From Cyanobium sp. FGCU6 (GTDB taxonomy: Bacteria; Cyanobacteriota; Cyanobacteriia; PCC-6307; Cyanobiaceae): 61,039 nucleotides of DNA. Position 1 is the stretch's first letter, and each line of letters starts with the position of its first letter. This document shows, in pieces, positions 9,406 through 18,449 of this stretch. A program made the position numbers and the translations under genes. A model generated the notes under the pieces. It saw only the letters and a list, made by a program, of their open reading frames with translations, was not told the DNA's origin and did not search any database. The DNA lies in contig JANWUR010000023.1 of NCBI GenBank assembly GCA_024958655.1, positions 1-61,039 on the forward strand. The letters are read 5' to 3'.

Positions 9406-10062
9406 TCAGGGGGCCAGCCTTTCGATCCGCCAGGTCTGCTGCTCGTTGCCGCGCAGGTAGCGGAAGCGGTCGTGCAGGCGGTTCTCCCTCCCCTGCCAGA
9501 ACTCGATCTCCAACGGCCGCACCCGGAACCCGCCCCAGAAGGAGGGCAGCGGGATCTCACCGCTGGCGAACCGCCGCTGCATCGCCTGCCACTGCATCTC
9601 GAGCAGGCGGCGGGAGTCGATCACCGAACTCTGGTCGGACACCCAGGCCCCCAGCCGGCTGCCGCGGGGACGGGAGGCGAAGTAGGCCAGCGATTCGGTG
9701 GCGCTGATGCGCTCGGCCCGACCCAGGATGCCCACCTGCCGTTCGATCGCATACCAGGGGAACAGCAGGCTGACCTGATCCCGGGCGGCGATGTCGCGGG
9801 CCTTGCGGCTGCCGTAGTTGGTGAAGAACACGAAGCCCCGTTCATCGAAGGCCTTGAGGAGCACCGTGCGCGAACTGCAGCGGCTGCCGTCGCTGGTGGC
9901 GAGCACCATGGCGTTGGGCTCCGGCAGGTCGGCGACAAGAGCCTCGGCGAGCCATCGGCGGAACTGGGCGATGGGCTCGGGATCGAGATCCTCGCGGCGC
10001 AGCCCCGCCTGCCGGTACTCCCTGCGCAGTTGGGCGACATCCGCAGGAGTGGGGCGATCCAT
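9406..10062 (-). CDS. pdxH: Pyridoxine/pyridoxamine 5'-phosphate oxidase
   Basis: FMN-dependent oxidase that makes pyridoxal 5'-phosphate. It has the FMN-binding stretch [20 protein letters not shown] and the C-terminal PROSITE-type signature [14 protein letters not shown]. From ATG 10062 it is 218 aa, the normal family length; an upstream in-frame start at 10107 would add 15 non-conserved residues. It converges on the channel gene with only 17 bp between stops and is followed upstream by an alpha/beta hydrolase on the same strand. Confidence 0.93.
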   Translation of the reverse strand: MDRPTPADVAQLRREYRQAGLRREDLDPEPIAQFRRWLAEALVADLPEPNAMVLATSDGSRCSSRTVLLKAFDERGFVFFTNYGSRKARDIAARDQVSLLFPWYAIERQVGILGRAERISATESLAYFASRPRGSRLGAWVSDQSSVIDSRRLLEMQWQAMQRRFASGEIPLPSFWGGFRVRPLEIEFWQGRENRLHDRFRYLRGNEQQTWRIERLAP

Positions 10063-10128
10063 GGCGCCGGATCGACAGCTTCCGCTCTTCACGCTAGGAG
10101 TCTGCACCGTTTCTTCTGCGCCGCGCCA

Positions 10129-10797
10129 TCACTGGTGCAGCAACGACCGCAGGAAGGCGTCGCTGCAGGCCACCGCTGTGGCCCAGTTCTGCGCCTCGCT
10201 GAGGCCGGAGCTGCGGGTGGGTTTGAAGCTGTGGTCTCCGGCGGGGATCCATTGCACCTGCACATGCTGAGAGAGGGAATAGCCGGCCACCTCCTCCCGG
10301 CGGCCGAAGCTGTCGCGCTCGCCCTGCAGGATCAGGGTGGGGGAGTGCAGGCTCGCCAGGTGCTCGGTGCGCAGCTGCAGCGGCCGGCCAGGCGGGTGGA
10401 AGGGATAGCCCAGACAGAGGCAGCCGCGCACCCCAGCCGCCTCTGCCAGTTCATCCACCAGCAGGCTGGCGACCCTGCCTCCCATCGATTTGCCCGCCAG
10501 GACGAGGGGTTGTCCTGGCCAGGCATCCGCCTGCTGCCGCACCATCCTGCGGAAGGTGTCCTCCAGCACCGGCAGCCGATCCGGCCCATGGCGACCGCCG
10601 CTGCTGCGCTGCCGGGCCATGTAGGGAAATTCGAAGCGCAGCACCCGCCAGCCCCGCGTCGCCAGGCCGGCGGCGATGGCGGCCATGAACGGGCTGTCCA
10701 TCGGCGCTCCGGCCCCGTGGGCCAGCAGCACGGTGGCCGGCGCGTTGTCGAGGCCATCGAAAAGCTGCGGGGTTGGGGCTGAGTCGGCCGGATTCAT
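10129..10797 (-). CDS. Alpha/beta hydrolase (KANL3/Tex30-like)
   Basis: A 222-aa cytosolic hydrolase. The nucleophile elbow is GKSMGG with Ser104. The N-terminal LAHGAGAPMDSPFM matches the oxyanion-hole region of the KANL3/Tex30-like subfamily. A late Asp in LQGERDSFG and a His in AGDHSFK complete a plausible catalytic triad. The substrate is unknown. It is 67 bp upstream of pdxH on the same strand and may share its transcript. Confidence 0.78.
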   Translation of the reverse strand: MNPADSAPTPQLFDGLDNAPATVLLAHGAGAPMDSPFMAAIAAGLATRGWRVLRFEFPYMARQRSSGGRHGPDRLPVLEDTFRRMVRQQADAWPGQPLVLAGKSMGGRVASLLVDELAEAAGVRGCLCLGYPFHPPGRPLQLRTEHLASLHSPTLILQGERDSFGRREEVAGYSLSQHVQVQWIPAGDHSFKPTRSSGLSEAQNWATAVACSDAFLRSLLHQ

Positions 10798-11027
10798 CGG
10801 CCGATCCTGGCGGGCACGCGCCGCCGCCGCCGTGGCCCCGGCCGTGGTGGGGGTGAGCTACGCGGGACTGCCCCCGGACGCGATCGCCGTGAGCCGCTTC
10901 GGAGTGAACTACTACCTCAGCGGCAACTCCTGGTAACTGCCGGTCCATAGAGCCAACGGCGTGTCTGACCGCGTGGTGCCGGCGCCTTGAACGGAGGGCT
11001 GAAAGAATGCAGTCGCTTATCGGAGCT

Positions 11028-14000
11028 TCAACCTTCCGGAGCCGGACCAAAGCCGTAATCGCACGCCAGCGTGATGATCTCCGCCGGCTGGGTATGGCCT
11101 GCCTCCTCGATCGTGATCACCTGATTGCGGCCGGCCTGTTTGGCCCGGTACATCGCCTGATCGGCGCGGGCGATCAGGCCATCGATCGACTCGCCCCCCC
11201 GGGCGATGGCCACGCCGATGCTCAGGCTCGAGGCGATCACCGATCCCGCGTGCAGGATCGGCTCGCTGCCGACGGCGCGGAGCTTCTCTGCCACCGCCAC
11301 CGCCTGGGCCAGGTCGTCGATTCCCTGCAGGGCCACCAGCAGCTCATCGCCGCCCAAGCGGGCGGTGAGATCGCCCTCGCGCAGCGTGGTCCGCAACCGC
11401 TCCGCCAGGACCTGGAGCACCGCGTCGCCGGCGGCGTGGCCGAAGGTGTCGTTCACCTGCTTGAACTTGTCCACGTCGATGAACAGCACGGCCGTCTGGC
11501 CCTGCCTCCGATCCGAGCGGTTGGTGATCGCCTCGATCCGGACCAGGGCCTCACGGCGGTTGAGCAGGCCGGTGAGCTGGTCATGGCGGGCCCGGTAATC
11601 GAGTTCGGCCTCCACGGCCATCTCAGCATCGATGTTGCGCAGAGAGGCGGAGATGCCATCGGCCTGGCCGGACTCGTCGATGAAGGTCTTGGCGTGGAGC
11701 GAGAACCAATGGCCGCTGCCGTCGGCCGTGATCAGCCGCACCCGACGCGACACGGTCCGTCCCTGGGTCATCAGCTCCTGGTCTTCGAAGTAGTGCTGCC
11801 GCTCCTCGGTGGGCACCATCTCCAGGATCGGGCGGCCGAGCCAGTGCTCGGCGGGCAGCCCCAGAATCGCCAGGGCATTGGTGGAGATCCACGCCACCCG
11901 GCCGTCCCGCACGCGCATCACCAGATCGGTGGCGTTCTCCGCCAGCAGGCGGTAGTTCAGTTCCGATGCAGCCAGCCGTTCCTGGGCCACGTAGCGCTCG
12001 GTGACATCCCGCCAGGCCAGGGTGAGCCGCTCGCCTGAGCGCATGACGCGGATGTCGTAGCGATGGTCGCCGCCGATGGTCTCGTGGTTGGGGTAGAAGA
12101 AGTTATCGAGCACCAGTGGCTCCCCGCTCACCAGCACATTCAGATACAGCGCCATCAGCCCTGTGTCCACGATGCCGGGCATCAGGCGCGAAAGTCGCGC
12201 ACCGATCAGCCGGGAACGGTCGAGTGCCATGTAGCGGAGTGTTCCTGGGTTGGCGTCCGCGCAGATGAGATCCACCGGCTCCCCATCACGGTTGTAAACG
12301 GGCTCCAGAATCAGGTGCGGATCTAGCAGCGAATCGAGGGTGGCCCGTAGAAACTGCCGCTCGCTTTCCAGATTGCTGCGGGCCGCGATCAGGTCGTCCA
12401 CATCCCGCAGCGCCAGCACCTCGCCGGTGACGCTGCCGCCCCGATCCCGGATCAGCCGCAGGCGTACGGCGTTCCAGCGGTAGATGCCCCCAGGGTGCAG
12501 CAGGCGGATCACCTGCCCCTGGTCGGGCCGGAGGACGGTGCCGTGCACGGCCCCCTGCCGCCTGAGCAGCTCCAGTTGGGGCAGGTCGTCGGGGTGAATC
12601 CAGTCGCCGAGGTCGCGGCCGAGCAAGTCGGCGCCGGCCCTGCCGAACACGTCCTGGCCTGAAGGGGAGAGCCACACCAGTCGGTGATGGTGGTCGGTCT
12701 GCAGCACCACGTCGGAGGCCTGCTCGGCCAGCAGCTGGTACTGCTCCTTTTGGGCTGTCAGTTCCTGCTGCGCCGTCACAACCTTGGTGATGTCGAGGAT
12801 CTGCTTGATCACCATGGTCACGTTGCCGTCCGTGTCGCGAATGGCGGCCACCGACAGATCGCCCCAGACGATGCCGCCGTCGGGTTTGAGGAAGCGCTTG
12901 CGCAACCGGTAGGTGGGGATGGCCCCCCTCATCAGCCTGCGCATCAGCGTGATGTCCCGGGCCAGGTCGTCGGGATGGGTGAGGGCCTGCCAGTTGCAGG
13001 CGAGCAGGTTGTCGCTGTCGCGGCCGAAGATGCGGCACAGCGCGCGGTTGACCCGCAGGAAGGTTCCTTCCAGCGCCACCAGCGCCATGCCGACGGCCGC
13101 GTTCTCCATCGCCAGCTCGAAGCGTTGCTCCGAGGCGGCCATCGCCAGTCTGGCCTCCATCTCGTCCTGAATGTCGCGCCAGTGGCCGGCACGGCCGATC
13201 AAGGCACCCCGTTGATCCAGCAGCGGCCGGATCGAGACGGCCAGCCAGTGGGGCGATCCATCGGCGCTGCGGAAGCGTGCCTCGAACTCGGCCTTGCGGC
13301 CGGCCAACACCTGCTGATGGGCGGCCGCAAAGCGGTGCAGATCCTCCGCCACGATGAGATCGGGGCCGCGGCGTCCGACCACGGCTTCGGGCGGAAAGCC
13401 CAGCACCTGCGTCACCGAGGGTGAGACCCATTCCAGTGCTCCATCCGGAGACGAGCGGAAGACCACATCGGCGGCGTTTTCCGCCAGCACTTCCATCTGC
13501 TCGACCGCCCGGCGGCGCTGCTCGATCACCCTGCTCACAAGGGAGCTCATGGTCGCCAGCCCGGCCAGCAGCAAGATGGTGGCGGTGGCGTAGGGGAGGC
13601 TCACCCGGCGTTCCACGGCGGCGAGCCGCTGCGGCTCCACCCGGCTCACCACCGTCCAGATCCGGGCATGGGCGGGGCGCAGACCGCCTGGTGACGGTCC
13701 CTCGAGGGCTGGGCTGCCGGAACTGGTGAACACGCGGGGGGCAAAGGGGCGCACGGCCTGCCAGGTCCACAGGCCCGAGGCGAGGAACCGCTGGCCACGG
13801 TCTGTGCTCCGGAGGTGCGGCCAGGCGTCGGGGAATCGGCGGGACAGCGAGCGGACTCCGTCGAACAGGAGCGGCCCACCTCCAGCCGCACGAGGACTCC
13901 TGAGCTCATCCCCCTCGGCATTGATCAGGATGATGTCGTCGTTGAATTCACTGGAGACCGTGCTCAGGCCCTTCAGCATCTCCTGCGCCAGCACGTTCAC

Positions 14001-14714
14001 GATCAGAAGGCCGCGGCGCCGGCCGGTGTCATCCACCAGGGGCCGGGCAAGGCGCAGGGTGGGCTTGGGCGGCACCTCCACCTGCCGGTTGTCCACGTTC
14101 AGATCGATGGGCGACACGTACAGGCTGCCCTGGGGCAGGGTCCGGGTGTCGAGCACGAAGTAGCGCGAGCGTTTGGACTGCAGCTGGGCGTCGGGCACCA
14201 CCGCCGCCCGCTTGCCGTCCCAGTCCACCCTCGCCTGCTCCCGGCCGTCCTGGTCGATCCAGCGCACCTTGTCGAGACTGCCGAGGGTGTCGGCAAGGGC
14301 GGCGGCATCGCGGGCGAAGGCAAGGCGGTGAGCCGGACTGGGATCCCTGAGGGCGAGCTGCAGCGACTGCTGGCGGCTCAGCACCTCCAGACCCCTCACG
14401 TTCCCGGCGAGGGGATCGGTGAACGAATGAACGGCGAGCCGCACCGCCAGCGTCTGCTCGTTGGCCAGAAGATCCAGGGCACGGCTGCGGGCGCTGGAGG
14501 CGAGGCTCCAGGCCCCGAGCAGCACCAGGGCTGCTGAGGGCAGGAACACCAGCAGCGTGTAAAACCGATGGGCCCCGCAGCGATCACGGGCGTGGACGAA
14601 GGACTGACGCACGGCCGGAACCAGCGTGCGGAACCACAGAGCCCTGGTCGTGGAGCCCAGAGCATCGGTGTCGCCCATGCAGCCGTTTGCCATCGCCCCT
14701 TCATCTTGCGGCAA
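11028..14714 (-). CDS. Membrane-bound five-PAS diguanylate cyclase
   Basis: A 1228-aa sensor. Two membrane helices (about 54-72 and 376-393) enclose a periplasmic domain of about 300 residues, probably Cache-like. Five PAS domains follow (roughly 405-1040), several ending in the PAC-type strand, and then a GGDEF domain. The active-site signature is GGDEL at 1121-1125, with Leu in place of the usual Phe, a change seen in active enzymes. An RxxD inhibitory site (REGD, 1112-1115) sits at the canonical distance, so product feedback by c-di-GMP is expected. No EAL domain is present. It stands alone on the strand. Confidence 0.88.
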   Translation of the reverse strand: MPQDEGAMANGCMGDTDALGSTTRALWFRTLVPAVRQSFVHARDRCGAHRFYTLLVFLPSAALVLLGAWSLASSARSRALDLLANEQTLAVRLAVHSFTDPLAGNVRGLEVLSRQQSLQLALRDPSPAHRLAFARDAAALADTLGSLDKVRWIDQDGREQARVDWDGKRAAVVPDAQLQSKRSRYFVLDTRTLPQGSLYVSPIDLNVDNRQVEVPPKPTLRLARPLVDDTGRRRGLLIVNVLAQEMLKGLSTVSSEFNDDIILINAEGDELRSPRAAGGGPLLFDGVRSLSRRFPDAWPHLRSTDRGQRFLASGLWTWQAVRPFAPRVFTSSGSPALEGPSPGGLRPAHARIWTVVSRVEPQRLAAVERRVSLPYATATILLLAGLATMSSLVSRVIEQRRRAVEQMEVLAENAADVVFRSSPDGALEWVSPSVTQVLGFPPEAVVGRRGPDLIVAEDLHRFAAAHQQVLAGRKAEFEARFRSADGSPHWLAVSIRPLLDQRGALIGRAGHWRDIQDEMEARLAMAASEQRFELAMENAAVGMALVALEGTFLRVNRALCRIFGRDSDNLLACNWQALTHPDDLARDITLMRRLMRGAIPTYRLRKRFLKPDGGIVWGDLSVAAIRDTDGNVTMVIKQILDITKVVTAQQELTAQKEQYQLLAEQASDVVLQTDHHHRLVWLSPSGQDVFGRAGADLLGRDLGDWIHPDDLPQLELLRRQGAVHGTVLRPDQGQVIRLLHPGGIYRWNAVRLRLIRDRGGSVTGEVLALRDVDDLIAARSNLESERQFLRATLDSLLDPHLILEPVYNRDGEPVDLICADANPGTLRYMALDRSRLIGARLSRLMPGIVDTGLMALYLNVLVSGEPLVLDNFFYPNHETIGGDHRYDIRVMRSGERLTLAWRDVTERYVAQERLAASELNYRLLAENATDLVMRVRDGRVAWISTNALAILGLPAEHWLGRPILEMVPTEERQHYFEDQELMTQGRTVSRRVRLITADGSGHWFSLHAKTFIDESGQADGISASLRNIDAEMAVEAELDYRARHDQLTGLLNRREALVRIEAITNRSDRRQGQTAVLFIDVDKFKQVNDTFGHAAGDAVLQVLAERLRTTLREGDLTARLGGDELLVALQGIDDLAQAVAVAEKLRAVGSEPILHAGSVIASSLSIGVAIARGGESIDGLIARADQAMYRAKQAGRNQVITIEEAGHTQPAEIITLACDYGFGPAPEG

Positions 14715-15117
14715 CCGGCGTAGCGAGCCCCGAACGGGTAACAGCTTTACAACCGCTGTATTTTGCCCTTATTTGTGGTCCAGCCAGTCGTTGACTCTTG
14801 CTTCACCACATCCCTCCATGGCCCTCAATATCCCGATGGGAAGGGCTGTCTTCCCTTGTATCCACCATCGCCACGTACCGGATTCATAACCTCTCGGTTC
14901 ACATGGAATGAAACAGTGCTCACCCATCTGTCCTCTGCCACGCTCAGCTGCTGGCCGCCATGAGCTGATTGGTGTCTTGACTTCCCCGAGCGCAATCGGG
15001 GATTGCGGATTCTTTAAAAAGGTTCTGGAGCAAAGGGTGAATGAGTGCATCCCGGAGCTGGAGAAGGCCAACCACCAGTTGCAGCTTCTGGCCACCCAGG
15101 AGGAACGCACCGCTTCA
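14715..15117. other. Intergenic stretch with a possible GGDEF-linker remnant
   Basis: About 400 bp without a convincing gene. At 15040-15105 the plus strand reads PELEKANHQLQLLATQEERT, which resembles the coiled linker that precedes a GGDEF domain (usually LATxDxLTGLxNRR) but breaks off there. This may be the trace of a lost cyclase gene; chance is also possible. Confidence 0.3.
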
Positions 15118-15879
15118 TCAGCTGCGGCTGAGCACCTCGTGGCTGGCGGAGAGCCAGGCGCCGGTTGCGTCGTAGCGGCGGATCAGGCGCTCCATCCGCC
15201 CGGGGGCCGGCAGCCAGCCGCCCTCGAGTACGAACGCCTCGCGGTGGCTCACCTGCTCGGGCAGACGGCAGAAGCCTCCATCGGGCAGGAGCTTCAGGCG
15301 GCTGAGGCCGGCGGGCGTGATTGCCAGCCGGCAGTCGCTGAGGGTGGGCTCGGGCCAGTCGGCGCTGATGGTGGAGCTCTGCCCTGCCCAGCTCCCCAGC
15401 AGCTGATCGGCGCTCGTGGGCGCACACTCGGCCGCACCGCTGCCGGCACGGAACTCACGGATCAGCACCAGCTGATCGAAGCTGCCGGCCTCGCTGTAGA
15501 GCTGCACCAGCCGGTGGCGCCGGTTGCCGCCGATGAAGCCGAACTCCCCTCCGAAGGCCGTGTTCGGCGCCACCTGCAGCGAGCCCTTGTTGAACGCCCC
15601 CGACGCGAAGAACACCACCTGCCGGCCGAGGGTGCGGTACTCCTGCTCAATGGCCCGGCTCGGCTCACCCGCTCCTTCCACCGGGCCCCCGCCCGGGGCT
15701 ACAGCCGTGCCTGCAGGCCAGCGGCGCAGGCCGAAGCGCACCAAGTGATCGTCGTCCTCGCTGGCCAGGGTCAGCACCGAGGGGCTGCTGTCCCGCAGGG
15801 AGCCATCGGCAGCGATGGTGGTGAAGCTGCCGCGCCATTCGCCCAGGTTGCGCAGGAAGTTCTGCCACTGACTGGCCAT
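15118..15879 (-). CDS. DUF3598 family protein (lipocalin-like)
   Basis: A 253-aa protein starting MASQWQNFLRNLGEWRGSF. This opening is typical of the cyanobacterial DUF3598 family, whose solved member has a calycin/lipocalin-like barrel related to phycobilin lyases. The second half repeats the pattern (LLGSWAGQSSTI...). It probably binds a small hydrophobic ligand; no function is established. An in-frame Met at 15891 is a less likely start. Confidence 0.72.
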   Translation of the reverse strand: MASQWQNFLRNLGEWRGSFTTIAADGSLRDSSPSVLTLASEDDDHLVRFGLRRWPAGTAVAPGGGPVEGAGEPSRAIEQEYRTLGRQVVFFASGAFNKGSLQVAPNTAFGGEFGFIGGNRRHRLVQLYSEAGSFDQLVLIREFRAGSGAAECAPTSADQLLGSWAGQSSTISADWPEPTLSDCRLAITPAGLSRLKLLPDGGFCRLPEQVSHREAFVLEGGWLPAPGRMERLIRRYDATGAWLSASHEVLSRS

Positions 15880-16237
15880 GGAGGAAAGCAACGCAGGGGC
15901 GAGCGTAGGTCGCAGCGGCTGTCAGCCGAGGATGGCCTGCTCGCGCCCATGATCGGCGAGGGGCGCTGCATCGTTTGCTCCTGGATGCATCAGGCGATTC
16001 AGCGCCAAGCATCACCAAGACTGCTGTGATTCCCTGCGGGGAGGGAGAGGCAGCAGCTGAGAACCACATCAAGGGAGACGCGGCGGAATCGACCAGCCTG
16101 CTCTGACTTATCTGGTGAACAGGGTTACCCCGCCGCAGTCGGCAGGGTGAAGCTCGTGCCCGGGTGTGCCATCACCTTCACCGGTGAAGTGCCAGGCAAG
16201 TTCCTGGCAGGGACTCGGGGGGGGGGATGGCCTCAGC
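15880..16237. other. Intergenic stretch with a G10 run
   Basis: About 350 bp without a supported gene. It contains a run of ten G at 16217-16226, a dozen bases past the stop codon of the cyAbrB gene. No hairpin terminator was found. Confidence 0.5.
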
Positions 16238-16606
16238 TCACTCGTCTTCGTCGCTGCCGCCGAGGGGGACGAGGCGAATCTGCTTCTTGCCCAGCTTGAT
16301 CTCGAATTCATCGCCCGGCCGGAGGCCCAGCTGGGCGGTGTAGGCCTTGCCCACCAGCAGGTTGCCGTTGAACTGCACCTTGGTGGCGTAGCTGAGCTGC
16401 CGCCCAGGGCGTTTGCCGCTGCGGCCGCCGCCGCCACCGAGGCTCATGCCCTTGGCCTCCAGCAGCGCCTCATAGAAGGCGGTGAAGTTCAGGCGCTCGG
16501 TGCCGTCCTTCTTGGTGCTCACGTAGCCGCAACCACGCACCAGATCGGATTTAGATGCGTCGCCCAGTTCCTTGACCTTGGCGAGCAGATCAGAGCCTGT
16601 GAGCAT
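16238..16606 (-). CDS. cyAbrB transcription regulator, copy 1
   Basis: A 122-aa cyanobacterial AbrB-like protein. The N-terminal part (SDLVRGCGYVSTKKDGTERL) and C-terminal swapped-hairpin DNA-binding region (KVQFNGNLLVGKAYTAQLGL, then PGDEFEIKLGKKQIRLVPLG) are typical of the cyAbrB family, which regulates carbon and nitrogen metabolism in cyanobacteria. Start chosen at ATG 16606 (MLTGSDLL), matching the paralogue at 29228; the open frame extends upstream without conservation. The two copies are nearly identical through most of their length. A third, broken copy lies at 41301-41436. Confidence 0.88.
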   Translation of the reverse strand: MLTGSDLLAKVKELGDASKSDLVRGCGYVSTKKDGTERLNFTAFYEALLEAKGMSLGGGGGRSGKRPGRQLSYATKVQFNGNLLVGKAYTAQLGLRPGDEFEIKLGKKQIRLVPLGGSDEDE

Positions 16607-16831
16607 GGTGGATCCCATCAATGTTAGAAGCCTAGCGAATCGTCGGGGCTCCACAATGGAGAGGGAGCCCACCGTGCATCCCTGCGCCATCGTCGCCGCC
16701 CCGTCAATCTGAGGAACAGCCTGCTTGATCAGATCCAGGACCATCACATCGGTATCCACCTCGCCCGCCACCGCCACCGCCACTGTCACTGTCTGGAGCC
16801 ATCTCGGGGGCAGCCTCATCAACGTTGCCCC

Positions 16832-17548
16832 TCACTGCTGGTGCAGGGTGTTCACGGCCCTGGACACCACCAGGACCAGAAGCACCAGCATGGTGGTGGA
16901 GTGCACCATCTGGACCAGCTTGATCGAGCGGCTCACGGGCGTGTGGTTCTCCGGTGGTCCGAGGGTGTTGCTCGTGATCACCGTGAGATAGAGGTAATCG
17001 AGCGGATTCGGCAGCCAGTGGGCATCGGCGAGGACGGCCTCCCTTGGAAAGACGATCGCACACAGGTGATCCCGGTCATGGAGATGCCGCACCTGGGTGG
17101 GGTAATCGATGAACCAGTACCAAAACAGGAAGGTGAGGGTGAGCGCCAGATAGGCCAGGCCGGACACGAGAAGCAGAAGCGTCGCGTCGATGGTAGGGAT
17201 CGTGCAGATCCGGTATCCGATCAGCACTATGTTCAGGATCAGATCCGCGGTCACCAGAACTCCGAGCACGAGCAGGGTTCCGCGGATCCGCTGGTGCTTG
17301 TATAGCAGCGTCCGCACCAGATTGATGGAGAAAACCACCAGGATGGATCCAAGAAGGAAGGCGACAAAGCCGACCAGATCTAGATTGTTGATCGTCCATC
17401 CGTTGTGAGTCGCCTTCTGAGGGCCCATGCGTTGCCTGATCAGAAAGGTGATCAACAGGTTGATCAGTGGCGAGACTCCCAGGGCGATGACGAAGGCCGC
17501 ATTCTGGTGCCACTTCGGCAGATGATGAAGGACCAGGCGGTTGTTCAT
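16832..17548 (-). CDS. Membrane protein with a degenerate channel-like pore
   Basis: A 238-aa protein with about five hydrophobic segments (20-37, 57-77, 90-110, 122-145, 214-232). The C-terminal third (LDYLYLTVITSNTLGPPE, then a long hydrophobic helix) has the shape of a K+ channel pore helix and inner helix, but the TVGYGD-type filter is replaced by NTLGPPE. It may be a non-conducting relative of two-TM channels, or the resemblance may be superficial. No neighbours form an operon with it. Confidence 0.6.
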   Translation of the reverse strand: MNNRLVLHHLPKWHQNAAFVIALGVSPLINLLITFLIRQRMGPQKATHNGWTINNLDLVGFVAFLLGSILVVFSINLVRTLLYKHQRIRGTLLVLGVLVTADLILNIVLIGYRICTIPTIDATLLLLVSGLAYLALTLTFLFWYWFIDYPTQVRHLHDRDHLCAIVFPREAVLADAHWLPNPLDYLYLTVITSNTLGPPENHTPVSRSIKLVQMVHSTTMLVLLVLVVSRAVNTLHQQ

Positions 17549-17667
17549 CCTCAGCCTTCAGGGGTGATTCCTTGCTTCTAGCGGGGGAATACGGGCTCGG
17601 CCATGTTGCAGACTCGCTGCACCGCCACCCTGAGGGGCGTGCAGACCTCGATCCTGAGTTGCGTGCC

Positions 17668-18327
17668 ATGAGCCTCCAGCTCAATCTCTTCGAGGGTCCG
17701 GCTCCCGGTTCCCAACCGAGCGCGGCCCCATGCCCTCGGCCGGAACTGGTGCGGCGTCCTGGCCTGCGCCTGCGCTTCTGGCCGGGCTGGCTGTCGGAGG
17801 CTGAAGCCTTCGCTGCCAGGGTGCGCGGTGAAGTGCCCTGGCAGCAGGAGTCGATCACCCTCTGGGGGCGCACCCATCCGCTGCCGCGACTCACCTGCTG
17901 GATGGGGGATCCAGGCTGCGCCTACACCTACAGCGGAGTCCGCAATCGGATCGAACCCTGGACCCCGGCCGTACAGCGGCTCAAGGACCGGGTGGAGGCG
18001 GAGATCGGGGTGAGGTTCAACTCCCTGCTGCTGAATCGCTACCGCAACGGCCGCGACCGGCTCCACTGGCACGCTGACGATGAGCCGGAACTCGATCCTT
18101 GGGCTCCGATCGCCTCGCTGAGCCTCGGCTCCTCCCGAAGCTTTCGCCTGCGCCCGCGGCAGTGCCGGGCGGGAGATCTGGCGCCGCTGGCGTTTGAACT
18201 GGGGATGGGGGATCTGCTCGTGATGGATCCCCCCACGCAGGCGCATTGGCAGCATCAGGTTCCCCGCCGCCTGCGGATCGAGGACGAGCGGATCAACCTC
18301 ACCTTTCGGGTGGTCCGGCAGGGTTGA
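17668..18327 (+). CDS. alkB: AlkB-like 2-oxoglutarate/Fe(II) dioxygenase
   Basis: A 219-aa protein of the AlkB (ALKBH2/3-like) family, which removes alkyl groups from nucleic-acid bases. Visible residues are NRY at 123-125, the iron ligands H135 and D137 in WHADDE, the distal iron ligand H196 (WQHQVPR), and R208 and R214 in RINLTFR, which bind 2-oxoglutarate. The frame opens at 17572, but ATG 17668 (MSLQLNLFEG) fits family starts better. Substrate type (DNA or RNA) cannot be told. Confidence 0.85.
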   Translation: MSLQLNLFEGPAPGSQPSAAPCPRPELVRRPGLRLRFWPGWLSEAEAFAARVRGEVPWQQESITLWGRTHPLPRLTCWMGDPGCAYTYSGVRNRIEPWTPAVQRLKDRVEAEIGVRFNSLLLNRYRNGRDRLHWHADDEPELDPWAPIASLSLGSSRSFRLRPRQCRAGDLAPLAFELGMGDLLVMDPPTQAHWQHQVPRRLRIEDERINLTFRVVRQG

Positions 18328-18351
18328 TCGGCGGATCGATGGCGTCCTGGG

Positions 18352-18444
18352 GTGCCTGAACCCATCCCTCGTACCTACCGCGACCTCAGCGACGTCGCCC
18401 TCAAGGATCTCGAGGCCGCCCGGCAGCAGTTCGCGGCGGAGTGA
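18352..18444 (+). CDS. Small ORF of 30 codons
   Basis: A GTG-started ORF that follows alkB by 24 bp and encodes a hydrophilic, helix-prone peptide (VPEPIPRTYRDLSDVALKDL, then 10 more residues). The composition is protein-like, but nothing is recognised and it may be a remnant. Confidence 0.3.
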   Translation: MPEPIPRTYRDLSDVALKDLEAARQQFAAE

Positions 18445-18449
18445 GGCCC

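Noticed and set aside
8749..10782. Long plus-strand open frame of 677 codons
   Set aside because: It runs antisense or out of frame to the channel, pdxH and hydrolase genes, is rich in Arg, Gly, Gln and His, and has no domain; a GC-driven shadow.
10676..10936. 86-codon plus-strand ORF ending YYLSGNSW
   Set aside because: The end looks protein-like, but most of it is antisense to the hydrolase gene and no family fits; not listed as a gene.
12286..13770. Long minus-strand frame inside the first diguanylate cyclase
   Set aside because: Out-of-frame shadow of the PAS region.
14715..15117. Possible tRNA or small RNA
   Set aside because: No cloverleaf, TTCGA arm or hairpin with a T run was found here or elsewhere in the window by eye.
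16217..16226. G10 run as a second phase-variable tract
   Set aside because: It lies downstream of the cyAbrB stop codon with no promoter or start nearby, so no switching role is supported.
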